From Oscillospiraceae bacterium (lineage in GTDB: Bacteria > Bacillota > Clostridia > Oscillospirales > Oscillospiraceae), in contig JAFSCD010000004.1 in the NCBI GenBank assembly GCA_017436955.1, positions 1 to 44,485 of the forward strand: DNA of 44,485 nucleotides. Reading direction: 5' to 3'. The notes beneath the pieces are model-generated. The model saw only the letters and a program-made list of their open reading frames with translations. It was not told where the DNA came from and searched no databases. The position numbers were made by a program, and so were the translations under genes. Of the stretch, positions 1 to 8,018 are shown piece by piece; the first letter of the stretch is position 1; every line of letters starts with the position of its first letter.

Positions 1-3
1 ATC

Positions 4-28
4 TGAGCAGAGCTAAATGCTCTGCTCA
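4..28. other. Perfect hairpin upstream of tRNA-Phe
   Basis: Arms of nine bases (4-12 and 20-28) enclose a seven-base loop. No T-tract follows, so this is not a clear terminator. It lies five bases before the tRNA-Phe gene and could be a processing or spacer hairpin in a tRNA transcript that begins outside the window. Similar short hairpins sit in the next two tRNA spacers (110-127 and 218-239). Confidence 0.45.
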
Positions 29-32
29 ATAT

Positions 33-108
<76 letters not shown>

Positions 109-131
109 TGGTTCCCTTTGGGAACCAAGAT

Positions 132-207
132 GCGGGTGTAGCTCATCCGGTAGAGCGCCACCTTGCCAAGGTGGAGGTAGCGAGTTCGAGCCTCGTCACC
201 CGCTCCA
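132..207 (+). tRNA. tRNA-Gly (anticodon GCC)
   Basis: The acceptor stem GCGGGTG pairs with the CACCCGC near the 3' end. The anticodon stem CCACC/GGTGG presents GCC at 165-167, the T-arm has the usual GTTCGAG, and CCA is encoded. It lies 23 bases after tRNA-Phe; the spacer holds a GGTTCCC/GGGAACC hairpin. Confidence 0.97.
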
Positions 208-250
208 AAAAAGATGAGGAACGCAGAAAAACGCGTTCCTTATTTCATAC

Positions 251-325
251 GGTACCGTAGCCAAGTGGTAAGGCACGAGTCTGCAAAACTCTGATCCGCC
301 AGTTCAAATCTGGCCGGTACCTCCA
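251..325 (+). tRNA. tRNA-Cys (anticodon GCA)
   Basis: The acceptor stem GGTACCG/CGGTACC, the anticodon loop CTGCAAA (GCA) and the discriminator T before the encoded CCA together identify a cysteine tRNA. It is the last tRNA of the cluster. A GGAACGC/GCGTTCC hairpin lies in the spacer before it and a strong terminator follows directly. Confidence 0.97.
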
Positions 326-326
326 G

Positions 327-360
327 AAAAGACAAGTCGAAAGACTTGTCTTTTCTTTTT
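327..360 (+). terminator. Rho-independent terminator of the tRNA cluster
   Basis: Twelve-base complementary arms (327-338 and 343-354) enclose a GAAA tetraloop and are followed by a T-rich tract to 360. The position directly after tRNA-Cys fits the end of the tRNA transcript. Confidence 0.92.
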
Positions 361-361
361 C

Positions 362-535
362 GATGAAATTCGTTCCTCACGGAACGAGTGGAATACGCTA
401 ACGCGTGTGAAATTGCCTACGGCAGTGAAATACGCCTGCGGCGTGTGAGAGAACGAATTTCATTTCACATTTTGTGACAGCAAAATATTTCATAATCCAT
501 AGGGATTTTTTCATATGGCTTAAGCCATATTTCAT
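362..535. repeat. Modular palindromic element: string of mini-hairpins inside a large inverted repeat
   Basis: A perfect 13-base inverted repeat (363-375 and 451-463) encloses four small hairpins at 371-386, 395-406, 414-424 and 432-444. Three more follow: 465-477, 494-507 and the 18-base perfect palindrome 513-530. Modules on the left are separated by TGAAAT-like spacers and those on the right by TTTCAT, so spacer orientation flips at the centre. No reading frame is present. This looks like an interspersed intergenic repeat of Clostridia; family membership is from memory and not confirmed. Confidence 0.7.
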
Positions 536-541
536 TTATTC

Positions 542-570
542 TTGCACCTTTTCCACATTTATGCTATACT
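542..570 (+). promoter_or_regulatory. Sigma-A promoter for the nicotinamidase-like gene
   Basis: TTGCAC (542-547), a 17-base spacer and TATACT (565-570) with an extended TGC before the -10 box. The predicted start of transcription is about 14 bases before the ribosome binding site AAGGCGGTGA of the gene at 591. Confidence 0.8.
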
Positions 571-590
571 GAAACCAAGGCGGTGATACT

Positions 591-1118
591 ATGAAACACA
601 TTTTGATCGTTGTTGATATTCAAAAGGATTTTGTCGATGGCGCGCTGGGAACGGCGGAAGCGGTTGCGATCCGGGAAAATGCCGCGAAGCTGATCAAAAA
701 CTTTGACGGCGATATTTTCGTTACTTACGATACCCATTTTGAAAATTATATGCAAACAGCAGAGGGCAGCAAGCTGCCTGTTCCGCATTGCATCAAGGGC
801 ACGGCAGGCTGGGAACTGGACAAGACCATAGCAAACGCGCTGGAGGGGAAGGATTACACCAAGGTGGAGAAAGTTACCTTCGGCTCGGTAGACCTGCCCC
901 GGCTGGTGAAGAACGCCGTGAGGGATGCGGATTTTGACATCACGCTGATCGGTCTTTGCACCGATATCTGCGTGGTTTCCAATGCGCTGATCTTAAAGGC
1001 GCATTTCCCTGAAAAGGAGATCTATGTGCCTGCCGATTGCTGTGCAGGCGTAACGGTGGACACCCACAATGCGGCACTGACAACGATGCGTATGTGCCAG
1101 ATCAATGTGATTGAATAA
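591..1118 (+). CDS. Nicotinamidase/isochorismatase-family cysteine hydrolase
   Basis: The 175-residue protein carries the full set of catalytic and metal residues of the family. D9 lies in VVDIQKDF, K94 in VEKVTF and C127 in TDIC, forming the Asp-Lys-Cys triad. D47 and H49 (YDTH) and H66 fit the metal site of PncA-type nicotinamidases. The segment HCIKGTAGWEL is typical of enzymes that convert nicotinamide to nicotinic acid in NAD salvage, although other amides are possible. It is a cytoplasmic protein of normal family length. The gene is monocistronic, with an extended -10 promoter and its own bidirectional terminator. The start is fixed by AAGGCGGTGA nine bases upstream. An NAD-salvage role is inferred from motifs only. 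Confidence 0.85.
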   Translation: MKHILIVVDIQKDFVDGALGTAEAVAIRENAAKLIKNFDGDIFVTYDTHFENYMQTAEGSKLPVPHCIKGTAGWELDKTIANALEGKDYTKVEKVTFGSVDLPRLVKNAVRDADFDITLIGLCTDICVVSNALILKAHFPEKEIYVPADCCAGVTVDTHNAALTTMRMCQINVIE

Positions 1119-1119
1119 C

Positions 1120-1147
1120 AAAAAGACCTCACTTGTGAGGTCTTTTT
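1120..1147. terminator. Bidirectional rho-independent terminator
   Basis: AAAAAGACCTCA and its exact complement enclose CTTG. An A-run on one side and a T-run on the other mean it can stop transcription in both directions. It isolates the hydrolase gene from the accessory block that begins at 1255. Confidence 0.9.
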
Positions 1148-1254
1148 GTGCTCTTCTTTTTATTTTTTATCATCCCCCCCTGCGAAAAAGCGAAGCTTGG
1201 GCTGTTCTGGTTATTACAGCAGAAAAATCCATCCCATAAGAACAGGAGGCACGG

Positions 1255-2916
1255 ATGAAGAAAACCATTGACCTTCATATCCCATTCGGTTTCCGTTTGG
1301 ACGATGAAATTGAATATATGAAAGTTTGGGAAGCGGAGAAATATCTGCTTTCCAAAAGAATCAGACGCTATACCAAGGCTATGCGGCACGGCGAGAATGC
1401 CGAGCTGCACGCAAGATGGCTGACCTGTCCCCATTGCGCAAGCCGTTACGCGGCCAACGCGGATTCACCCCTTTTCAACCGCTCGGCTGTCAGCGGTGTC
1501 TTTTCCGCACGGCTGACCAAAGCGCAGATCAGCAACTGGGCGTCGCTGCAAATGTCCATCTTTGACGAGGCGCAGATGCGTGAGCTGGTGATCGTGCCGC
1601 CCATTATGTCCCTTTCCAGATTCACTTGCCCCAAATGCGAGAATAAATCCTTCAAAAGCGCTGCCACACGGCACGTGCAGCTTTCTGCCGCCGGCAGGAA
1701 GATCATCCTCAAAAGCGAGGTCTCCCAGCTCGATGAGCTGCTGTCCCTGAACTGGGGCAAAATCAGCGAGATCAGGATCAGCTTCCCGATCTACGAGGTG
1801 CTGACCTTTGATCTGGGCAGAGGCGCTGTGTACATCAAAATGGAAAACGCCGAGGGAGAGATCCTGTGCCGGCGTGATATTACGGAAGCACCCGAGCTGC
1901 TTGCGGGCGGCGCTTCCTGTAAGCTCCTGACCCAGAACAAGCTGGTGCAGCGCAATATTTTGCGGCTGTTTCGGGAAATGTGGGGCGGGGAGCTGCCCGT
2001 CACCTGGCGGCAGATGGACGTACAGAAGCTGTTTCAGATGACCGTGTTTGTGGGCTATCCCAGGAGCTTTTACGCCAGTATTCCCTATGCGCAAAATTCC
2101 TTCCGGATCGACAAGGATTTCCGTGCCAGAGCAAGAAGGCTGCATCTGGCGGACAATTTGGATGCGCTCTGCCAGAATTCGGCGCTTCCGCAGATGAAAT
2201 CGTTGCGGCGTGCGCTGTTTGAGGATCCGGGGCTGTTCTTCTATCTTCCCGAAGCGGAGCTGGTCTGGGAAGCCATCGGCGATGCCAATCTGATGGTGCG
2301 CTTCCTGCAGCAGCCGCGTGTATACGAGGTGCTGTCGGAGCTGCATTTGCGTCCCGGCATTTTGCTGTTTCTGCGTGATTTCTGCGCTGTCAAGGGTGCG
2401 CCGGTTTTGCTGGCGAATATTGAGGACAACTGGAGCTTTTTGTGCAACAGAGCAATTGAATATTGCTGTATGAGTGAGCGGATGCGCCTGCAGACGCGGC
2501 AAAAGTGGGAGCATAATGGCGATCAGAAAAATTCGGACAGTATTTACTCCCTTCCTATGCGCCGTCCCGATGAGACCATCAAGGACTGCGTGATCGACGG
2601 CTTTACCTTTATGTGGCTGCGAAGCAGCAACGATTATGCTATTGCGGCGGAGCATCTGAACAACTGCCTGAGAGAATGGCGTCCCCACAATTCGCCCGTT
2701 GTGGGTGTCCGCAGGAAGGATAGGCTCGTGGCTGCCATTGAAATGTTCGAGGGAAAGATCGCCCAGGCACGGACCTATGACAACGGCGACATCAGCGCCA
2801 CGCCCGCTCTCAACGGGGCGTTTCAGAAATGGATACAGCGCTACAACTTAACGTGGTTTACCGAGGAAGATGATCTGCACCTGCGGCTGCCCGAGGACGC
2901 CGCCATACCGTTCTAA
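1255..2916 (+). CDS. PcfJ-domain-like protein with two N-terminal CxxC zinc pairs
   Basis: The 553-residue soluble protein has two CxxC pairs (C58/C61 and C125/C128), which suggests a split zinc ribbon. A long middle region has no motif I recognise. The C-terminal part (about 445-520) resembles PcfJ domains: an HLNNCL segment near 467-472, a basic strand, an AAIEMFEG strand, then IAQARTYDN near 502-510, matching the family's Cys...T-x-E...Q-x-x-x-x-N layout. PcfJ-like proteins occur on conjugative plasmids and other mobile DNA; their biochemical role is not known to me. The start has AGGAGGCACGG just upstream. A hairpin follows and the next gene has its own promoter, so it is probably a separate transcription unit at the edge of the accessory block. 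Confidence 0.6.
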   Translation: MKKTIDLHIPFGFRLDDEIEYMKVWEAEKYLLSKRIRRYTKAMRHGENAELHARWLTCPHCASRYAANADSPLFNRSAVSGVFSARLTKAQISNWASLQMSIFDEAQMRELVIVPPIMSLSRFTCPKCENKSFKSAATRHVQLSAAGRKIILKSEVSQLDELLSLNWGKISEIRISFPIYEVLTFDLGRGAVYIKMENAEGEILCRRDITEAPELLAGGASCKLLTQNKLVQRNILRLFREMWGGELPVTWRQMDVQKLFQMTVFVGYPRSFYASIPYAQNSFRIDKDFRARARRLHLADNLDALCQNSALPQMKSLRRALFEDPGLFFYLPEAELVWEAIGDANLMVRFLQQPRVYEVLSELHLRPGILLFLRDFCAVKGAPVLLANIEDNWSFLCNRAIEYCCMSERMRLQTRQKWEHNGDQKNSDSIYSLPMRRPDETIKDCVIDGFTFMWLRSSNDYAIAAEHLNNCLREWRPHNSPVVGVRRKDRLVAAIEMFEGKIAQARTYDNGDISATPALNGAFQKWIQRYNLTWFTEEDDLHLRLPEDAAIPF

Positions 2917-2942
2917 ACCGGCTGCAAAGCAGCCGGTTTCCT
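2915..2942 (+). terminator. Terminator-like hairpin after the PcfJ-like gene
   Basis: Eleven-base arms (2915-2925 and 2929-2939) with loop AAA begin inside the stop codon. The T-tract is short (TTTCCTT), so read-through into the next gene is possible. Confidence 0.6.
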
Positions 2943-2951
2943 TAATTGCAG

Positions 2952-2980
2952 TTGAGTTTTTCGACCCGAAATGCTATAAT
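2952..2980 (+). promoter_or_regulatory. Sigma-A promoter for the Card1-like gene
   Basis: TTGAGT (2952-2957), a 17-base spacer and a consensus TATAAT (2975-2980) with an extended TGC. The gene at 3013 follows with an AAGGAGAG ribosome binding site at 2998-3005. Confidence 0.85.
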
Positions 2981-3012
2981 AGGACAAAAGCTCGCGTAAG
3001 GAGAGAAATACT

Positions 3013-4269
3013 ATGACGTATATTGAGTTTTTTGACAGGCAATCGACGGAAAACGTCAGTGCCTGCCTGACCTATGCGCCCCAGCGCGTGATCTACATAG
3101 GCGACAATTCCAAGCTGATGAAGCGGTATATTGCCCGGTATCAGCGCGTATTTGCCGACCGGGGTCAGGAAATAGAGTTCCTTTTCAGGACCGTTTCCAA
3201 AAGTAATCTGGACGATGCGGTGGCGCTGCTGACGGAGCTGGTGGAGACCTACGACGATTGCGTGTTTGATATCACCGGCGGTGAGGAGCTGCTGATCCTG
3301 GCGCTGGGCGTCGTCTGCGCGCAGCACCCCGACAAAAACATCCAGATCCATAAGTTCAATCTGCGCAACAACGCCATCTACGATTACGATAAGGACGGAA
3401 AGACCATCTTCCGGGAAACGCCGGTATTGAGCGTGGAGGAAAATGTGCGGATCTACGGCGGCGATGTGGTCTATGGCGGCGTGGAGGAAGCGAAAACCTA
3501 CCGCTGGGACTTAAATGACGGATTTTTGCAGGATCTTTCGGTGATCTGGGAGTTGTGCAGGGACAACGTACGGCTGTGGAACATTCAGATCGGCATTTTT
3601 GCGGTGGCGGCGCTCATCGGCAGCACCGATGCGGATGGGCTGACGGTTACGGTTTCCCGGGCAGACCTGGATCGCTATATGCTCCAGAACAGAAATCAGT
3701 ACAGACCCGTAAAGAGCCTGATCGCGCAGCTGCGCAACGCCGGGCTGCTGACCGGCTACCGGGAGGATGCAACCGCCCTGACGGTCACCTTCAAGGATCC
3801 GCAGGTGAAGCGGTGCTTGACGAGAGCCGGACAAGCTCTGGAAATGAAGGTGTTCGTTACCGCGAAGCAGGTGCTGGACAAGGATGATATCCCGGTCTAC
3901 AACGATGCCATCAACGGCGTGCTGATCGATTGGGACGGCGAATTCCACGATGAGGAAGCCGAGGAATCTGTGGACACGGAAAACGAGATCGACGTGCTGC
4001 TGATGCACGATGTGATCCCGGTGTTCATCTCCTGCAAAAACGGCTACGTGACTTCCGACGAGCTGTATAAGCTGGATTCTGTGGCGGAACACTTCGGCGG
4101 ACAGTATGCGAAAAAGGTGCTGGTGGCCACATCCATCGACAGTATGGGCGAGGCAGGGAAGTACGTGCGCCAAAGGGCGAAGGATATGGATATCCGGCTG
4201 CTGGAGAACATTCAGGAGCTGGATGACGAAGCGCTGTCCAGAGCGCTGAAAAACCTCTGGAGCAACTAA
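3013..4269 (+). CDS. CARF-domain PD-(D/E)XK nuclease, Card1/Can2-like (DUF1887 family)
   Basis: The 418-residue protein shows the layout of Card1-type effectors. An N-terminal Rossmann-like CARF domain (1-135) has the DITGGEEL loop, with ITGG at 87-90, where family members hold cyclic oligoadenylate. A middle winged-helix-like segment spans about 170-280. The C-terminal nuclease fold has NEID (D327) and VFISCKNG (K342), then the helical KLDSVAEHFGG and a terminal RAKDMDI segment also seen in Card1. Known members are switched on by cA4 made by type III CRISPR complexes and cut DNA and RNA. Here the usual Glu of the E-x-K motif is Ser340, so chemistry may differ or another Glu (E325) may serve. 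No cas gene is in the window. It has its own promoter and terminator-like hairpin, directly before the Clp-FtsH fusion. Confidence 0.78.
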   Translation: MTYIEFFDRQSTENVSACLTYAPQRVIYIGDNSKLMKRYIARYQRVFADRGQEIEFLFRTVSKSNLDDAVALLTELVETYDDCVFDITGGEELLILALGVVCAQHPDKNIQIHKFNLRNNAIYDYDKDGKTIFRETPVLSVEENVRIYGGDVVYGGVEEAKTYRWDLNDGFLQDLSVIWELCRDNVRLWNIQIGIFAVAALIGSTDADGLTVTVSRADLDRYMLQNRNQYRPVKSLIAQLRNAGLLTGYREDATALTVTFKDPQVKRCLTRAGQALEMKVFVTAKQVLDKDDIPVYNDAINGVLIDWDGEFHDEEAEESVDTENEIDVLLMHDVIPVFISCKNGYVTSDELYKLDSVAEHFGGQYAKKVLVATSIDSMGEAGKYVRQRAKDMDIRLLENIQELDDEALSRALKNLWSN

Positions 4270-4288
4270 TTGAAAACAGAGCAAAAAA

Positions 4289-4323
4289 CCGGCGGTGATC
4301 GTGGATTTCCGCCGGTGCTTTGC
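4289..4323 (+). terminator. Hairpin after the Card1-like gene
   Basis: ACCGGCGG and CCGCCGGT (ends near 4317) pair around a 13-base loop, with an A-run before and TGCTTTGCC after. The T-tract is poor, so it may attenuate rather than fully stop transcription into the fusion protease gene. Confidence 0.5.
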
Positions 4324-4324
4324 C

Positions 4325-4353
4325 TTGACAAGTAAGCCAATGGAAACTATAAT
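4325..4353 (+). promoter_or_regulatory. Perfect consensus sigma-A promoter for the Clp-FtsH fusion gene
   Basis: TTGACA (4325-4330), exactly 17 bases and TATAAT (4348-4353). Both hexamers match the consensus at every base. The leader to the start at 4446 is about 85 bases long and ends in AAAAAGGAGAG. Such a promoter suggests strong constitutive expression unless a repressor acts. Confidence 0.92.
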
Positions 4354-4445
4354 AAAATGGTAAAAATGTACGATGGGCAGGTTGGGTCGATCCGGCTGAA
4401 AACCATCGCGATTTATGGATACCAACGGAAAAAGGAGAGACAATT

Positions 4446-7400
4446 ATGGCAGAAATGAAAACCAGTAAATTACTGACGATGCTTATGGACGCAGCCAGAA
4501 AGCTGGGCAACGCGAAGAATCCTCCCTTCACTGCGGAGCGGTTTTTGGTGGCGGTTCTGGATCAGATGAATGCCCCTGCGGATCAGGGCGCCGACTGTGA
4601 AGTGGCTGACGAACTGAAGACCTTAAGCGCCAAGATCGGAAAACTGGTGAAGGATACCAAGGCAGCCAGAGAGACCCTGATGTCCTACATCTGCCAGGAA
4701 AGCGGCAGAGTATTCCTGGACGATCTGTATATGAAGAATAAGATGCAGAAGGCGTCTGCCAGCGCGGAAAGCGCCGGATCGCCGCTGCTGGACGCGGTTA
4801 CGCTGATGACCTTTATCGAGGAGGATCCCAGCGAGACGATCCGTGATGCCTTCGCGAAGGAAGCTGCCGCCGCGGCAGAGCCTGCGGAGAAGGCCGATGA
4901 GCCGGCACCTGCCAAGGGCAACAGCATCCAGGCAGATCTGGAAGCGCTGGTCGCCGAAGCCAGGAGAAAAAAGGAAGCCGGTGAGCCGGCACCCGCTGAA
5001 ACGCCTGCGGAGCCGCCGGTAGCACCTCCCGTTGTGCCCAGCGTGGCACCGAAGGTGGAGACGAAGCCTGATGAAGGCGTAAAGACGGAAATGGGCGCCC
5101 TGGTTGCTGAGATCAAGCGCATCCGGTCGCAACTGAAGGAAAGCGTTTACGGTCAGGACAATGCCATCAACGTATTTGTCACCGGCTTTTTCCAGGCAAA
5201 TATGCTGTCGATGATCGACAAGTCCCGCAAGCGTCCCCGTGCGACCTTCCTGTTTGCAGGCCCTCCCGGTGTGGGTAAGACCTTCCTGGCGGAGAAGGTG
5301 GCAGAAACACTGCAGCTGCCGTTCCAGCGCTTCGATATGAGTGAATACTCCGATAAGGAAGCAAATCTGGAATTCTGCGGCTCCGATAAGGTCTATAAGG
5401 GCGCGAAGGAAGGTAATGTTACCGGCTTCGTGGCAGAGCACCCCAAGTGCGTGCTGCTGTTCGATGAGATCGAAAAGGCGCATATTTCCGTTATCCATCT
5501 GTTCCTGCAGATGCTGGACGCAGGCAGACTGCGCGACAACTTTACGGATAAGGAGATCTCCTTCTCCGATGCGATCATCATCCTGACCACCAACGCCGGC
5601 AGACAGCTGTATACCGAGAGCGAGACCGGCGATTTCTCCACCGTTTCCAGAAAGGTCATCATCAAGGCGCTGGAAACCGACGTGAATCCTTCCACCGGTG
5701 TGCCCTTCTTCCCGGGCGCCATTTGCTCCCGCTTTGCTTCCGGTAATGTGGTAATGTTCAACCACATCGGCGCTCACGATCTGCGCGCCATTGCCAAGAA
5801 GGAGATCCAGCGGCACGTAAAGAGCCTGGAGAAGGAATCCGGCATCCATATTGATATTGATGAACACGTTTATACCGCACTGCTGTTCTCGGAAGGCAGT
5901 AATGCCGATGCCAGAACCATTCGCGCCAGAGCGGAGACCTTCTTCAATGACGAGCTTTACGAGCTGCTGCGGCTGATCGCGTCCGATAAGGTCAAAACCA
6001 GTGTGGACAATGTGACGAACATCCGCATCGGCGTGGATCTGAACCAGACGAATGCCGACATCCGCGCTTTGTTTACCGCATCCGAGCGGACAAAGATCCT
6101 GATGGTGGCAAGCCCGGAAACCGTCGCCGCCTGCAAGGAAAAGGCACCGGAATTCGAGTTTGTCGGCGTACAGGATGCCGAGGAGGCTACCAAAGTATTC
6201 AAAAAGCAGAGCATTGATTTTGTTCTGCTGGATATGGCACACGGTGCGCCCGTGGCAGCGATGACGAATCTGAATATCGAGGACGTGGACTCTCCTGCCA
6301 GAGATTTCTTCAAGTTCCTGAAGGAGCAGCAGAGTGCCGTACCCGTATATTTGCTGGAGGATCACGGCATCACCCTGAACGAGGAGGAGCGGATCTCCTT
6401 TATGCGCCAGGGCGTGCGCGGCGTTCTGGGCGTGAGCGACACCGAAGCGCCTTTTGCCGCACAGCTGGATAATATTGCCTCCATTTTGCATCAGCAGGCA
6501 AGTATGGTCAAGCTGGCAAGGGAGAATAAGCTGGTGTCCTTTGAAACGGCGCAGAGCGTCAGCGAGAACGGTCAGTCAGCAGGTATCAAGCTGTTTGACT
6601 TTGCCATGGCAGTTGCCGTGGATTCCGAGGATGCCAAGAATATTATGAGCTCCATGTCCAAGCCCAACGTGCATTTTGCCGACGTCATCGGTGCGGAGGA
6701 TGCCAAGAAAGAGCTTACATATTTCGTTGAATATCTGAAAAATCCCAAGAAGTATATGGGTACCGGCGTGAAAGCGCCGAAGGGCGTTATCCTCTACGGA
6801 CCTCCCGGCACCGGCAAGACGATGCTGGCGAAGGCGATGGCCTGCGAAGCTGGCGTGACCTTTATCGCAGCCGAGGGCAATCAGTTCCTGCAGCGTTGGG
6901 TCGGTGCAGGCCCCGAGAAGGTACACGAGCTGTTCAAGACGGCACGTAAGTACGCACCCTCCATCCTCTTTGTAGACGAGATCGACGCCATCGCCAAGGA
7001 ACGTCAGGGCGGCAGCGATTCCGGCTCCAACGGCGAGGACGTACTGACCGCGTTCCTGGCAGAGATGGATGGCTTTGTGAGCGATCCGTCCAAGCCCGTG
7101 TTTGTGCTGGCGGCCACCAATTTCGATGTGGAGCCCGGCGGAAGAAAAAGCCTGGATCCTGCGCTGATGCGCCGCTTCGACAGAAGAGTGTACATTGATC
7201 TGCCCAACAAGGAAGAGAGAATCCGCTTCCTGAATATGAAGATCGCCAAGAACCAGGCACTGCAGATCTCTGCGCAGCAGATCGACAGCCTCGCTATGAG
7301 ATCCACCGGCATGAGCCTGGCAGAGCTGGACTCCGTGGTGGAGCTGGCACTCCGCTCCGCCATCAGAGAGGGCAGCACCGTCGTAAACGATGACATTCTG

Positions 7401-7985
7401 GAGGAAGCCTTCGAGACCTTCAACGGCGGCGAAGTGAAGAAGTGGGGCATTTCCCAGCTGGAGTGCACCGCAAGACACGAGGCAGGTCATGCGCTGCTGT
7501 ACTGGCTCAACGGCGATACACCTTCTTACCTGACTATCGTTGCCCGTGGCAATCACGGCGGCTATATGCGCCACGCAGACAAGGAGGACAAGCAGCTCTA
7601 CACCATTGATGATATGCTTGGTCTTATCCGAACCTCTCTGGGCGGTCGGGCTGCGGAACTCGTTTACTACGGTGAGCGCAACGGCGTCTCCACCGGTGCG
7701 TCCGGTGACCTTGCCAATGCAACGCGGACGGCGCAGCGGATGATCTGCGCTTACGGTATGGATGCGGACTTTGGTCTTGCTGTCGTACCCACTGCCGCCA
7801 TCACCGACGGCCCTCTGGCCGTTGAGATCAGAGCCGCTGTCAACCGTATTCTGAATGAACAGCTGGCGGAAGCCGTGCGGCTGATCTCCGAAAACAAGAG
7901 CAAGATCGACGCTCTGGTGGAAGCACTGATGTCCAGAAACCATCTGAACGGCGTCGAGATCGACGAAATCCTGTCCAAGGCTTAA
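4446..7985 (+). CDS. Giant AAA+ fusion: ClpB/C-like unfoldase, receiver-like domain and FtsH-type AAA+ M41 metalloprotease
   Basis: The 1179-residue protein joins parts normally found in separate proteins. Residues 1-140 resemble a Clp N-domain, followed by a Pro/Ala/Glu-rich linker (about 140-215). A ClpB D2-like AAA+ module has Walker A GPPGVGKT (272-279), DMSEY and Walker B LLFDEIEKAH (337-346). Residues about 548-690 resemble a response-regulator receiver fold (ILMVAS, VLLDMA596-region, PVYLLED). The last part is a complete FtsH core: GPPGTGKT (785-792), ILFVDEID (840-847), the arginine motif DPALMRRFDRR, protease motif HEAGH (1011-1015) and the third zinc ligand D1088 in GASGDLANAT. FtsH's N-terminal membrane helices are absent, so it is probably cytosolic. 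It heads the strong promoter at 4325, and the membrane protein follows after 33 bases. Role inferred: regulated protein unfolding and degradation. Confidence 0.88.
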   Translation: MAEMKTSKLLTMLMDAARKLGNAKNPPFTAERFLVAVLDQMNAPADQGADCEVADELKTLSAKIGKLVKDTKAARETLMSYICQESGRVFLDDLYMKNKMQKASASAESAGSPLLDAVTLMTFIEEDPSETIRDAFAKEAAAAAEPAEKADEPAPAKGNSIQADLEALVAEARRKKEAGEPAPAETPAEPPVAPPVVPSVAPKVETKPDEGVKTEMGALVAEIKRIRSQLKESVYGQDNAINVFVTGFFQANMLSMIDKSRKRPRATFLFAGPPGVGKTFLAEKVAETLQLPFQRFDMSEYSDKEANLEFCGSDKVYKGAKEGNVTGFVAEHPKCVLLFDEIEKAHISVIHLFLQMLDAGRLRDNFTDKEISFSDAIIILTTNAGRQLYTESETGDFSTVSRKVIIKALETDVNPSTGVPFFPGAICSRFASGNVVMFNHIGAHDLRAIAKKEIQRHVKSLEKESGIHIDIDEHVYTALLFSEGSNADARTIRARAETFFNDELYELLRLIASDKVKTSVDNVTNIRIGVDLNQTNADIRALFTASERTKILMVASPETVAACKEKAPEFEFVGVQDAEEATKVFKKQSIDFVLLDMAHGAPVAAMTNLNIEDVDSPARDFFKFLKEQQSAVPVYLLEDHGITLNEEERISFMRQGVRGVLGVSDTEAPFAAQLDNIASILHQQASMVKLARENKLVSFETAQSVSENGQSAGIKLFDFAMAVAVDSEDAKNIMSSMSKPNVHFADVIGAEDAKKELTYFVEYLKNPKKYMGTGVKAPKGVILYGPPGTGKTMLAKAMACEAGVTFIAAEGNQFLQRWVGAGPEKVHELFKTARKYAPSILFVDEIDAIAKERQGGSDSGSNGEDVLTAFLAEMDGFVSDPSKPVFVLAATNFDVEPGGRKSLDPALMRRFDRRVYIDLPNKEERIRFLNMKIAKNQALQISAQQIDSLAMRSTGMSLAELDSVVELALRSAIREGSTVVNDDILEEAFETFNGGEVKKWGISQLECTARHEAGHALLYWLNGDTPSYLTIVARGNHGGYMRHADKEDKQLYTIDDMLGLIRTSLGGRAAELVYYGERNGVSTGASGDLANATRTAQRMICAYGMDADFGLAVVPTAAITDGPLAVEIRAAVNRILNEQLAEAVRLISENKSKIDALVEALMSRNHLNGVEIDEILSKA

Positions 7986-8018
7986 TTGCCTGTATCAAGA
8001 TAAAAAGGGGACACAACG

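Noticed and set aside
362-535. CRISPR array
   Set aside because: The repeated units are short hairpins of differing sequence with spacers of only a few bases, not identical repeats with unique 30-40 base spacers.
1255-2916. Conjugation function for the PcfJ-like gene
   Set aside because: No relaxase, coupling protein or other transfer gene is present, so the name is used only for the domain resemblance.
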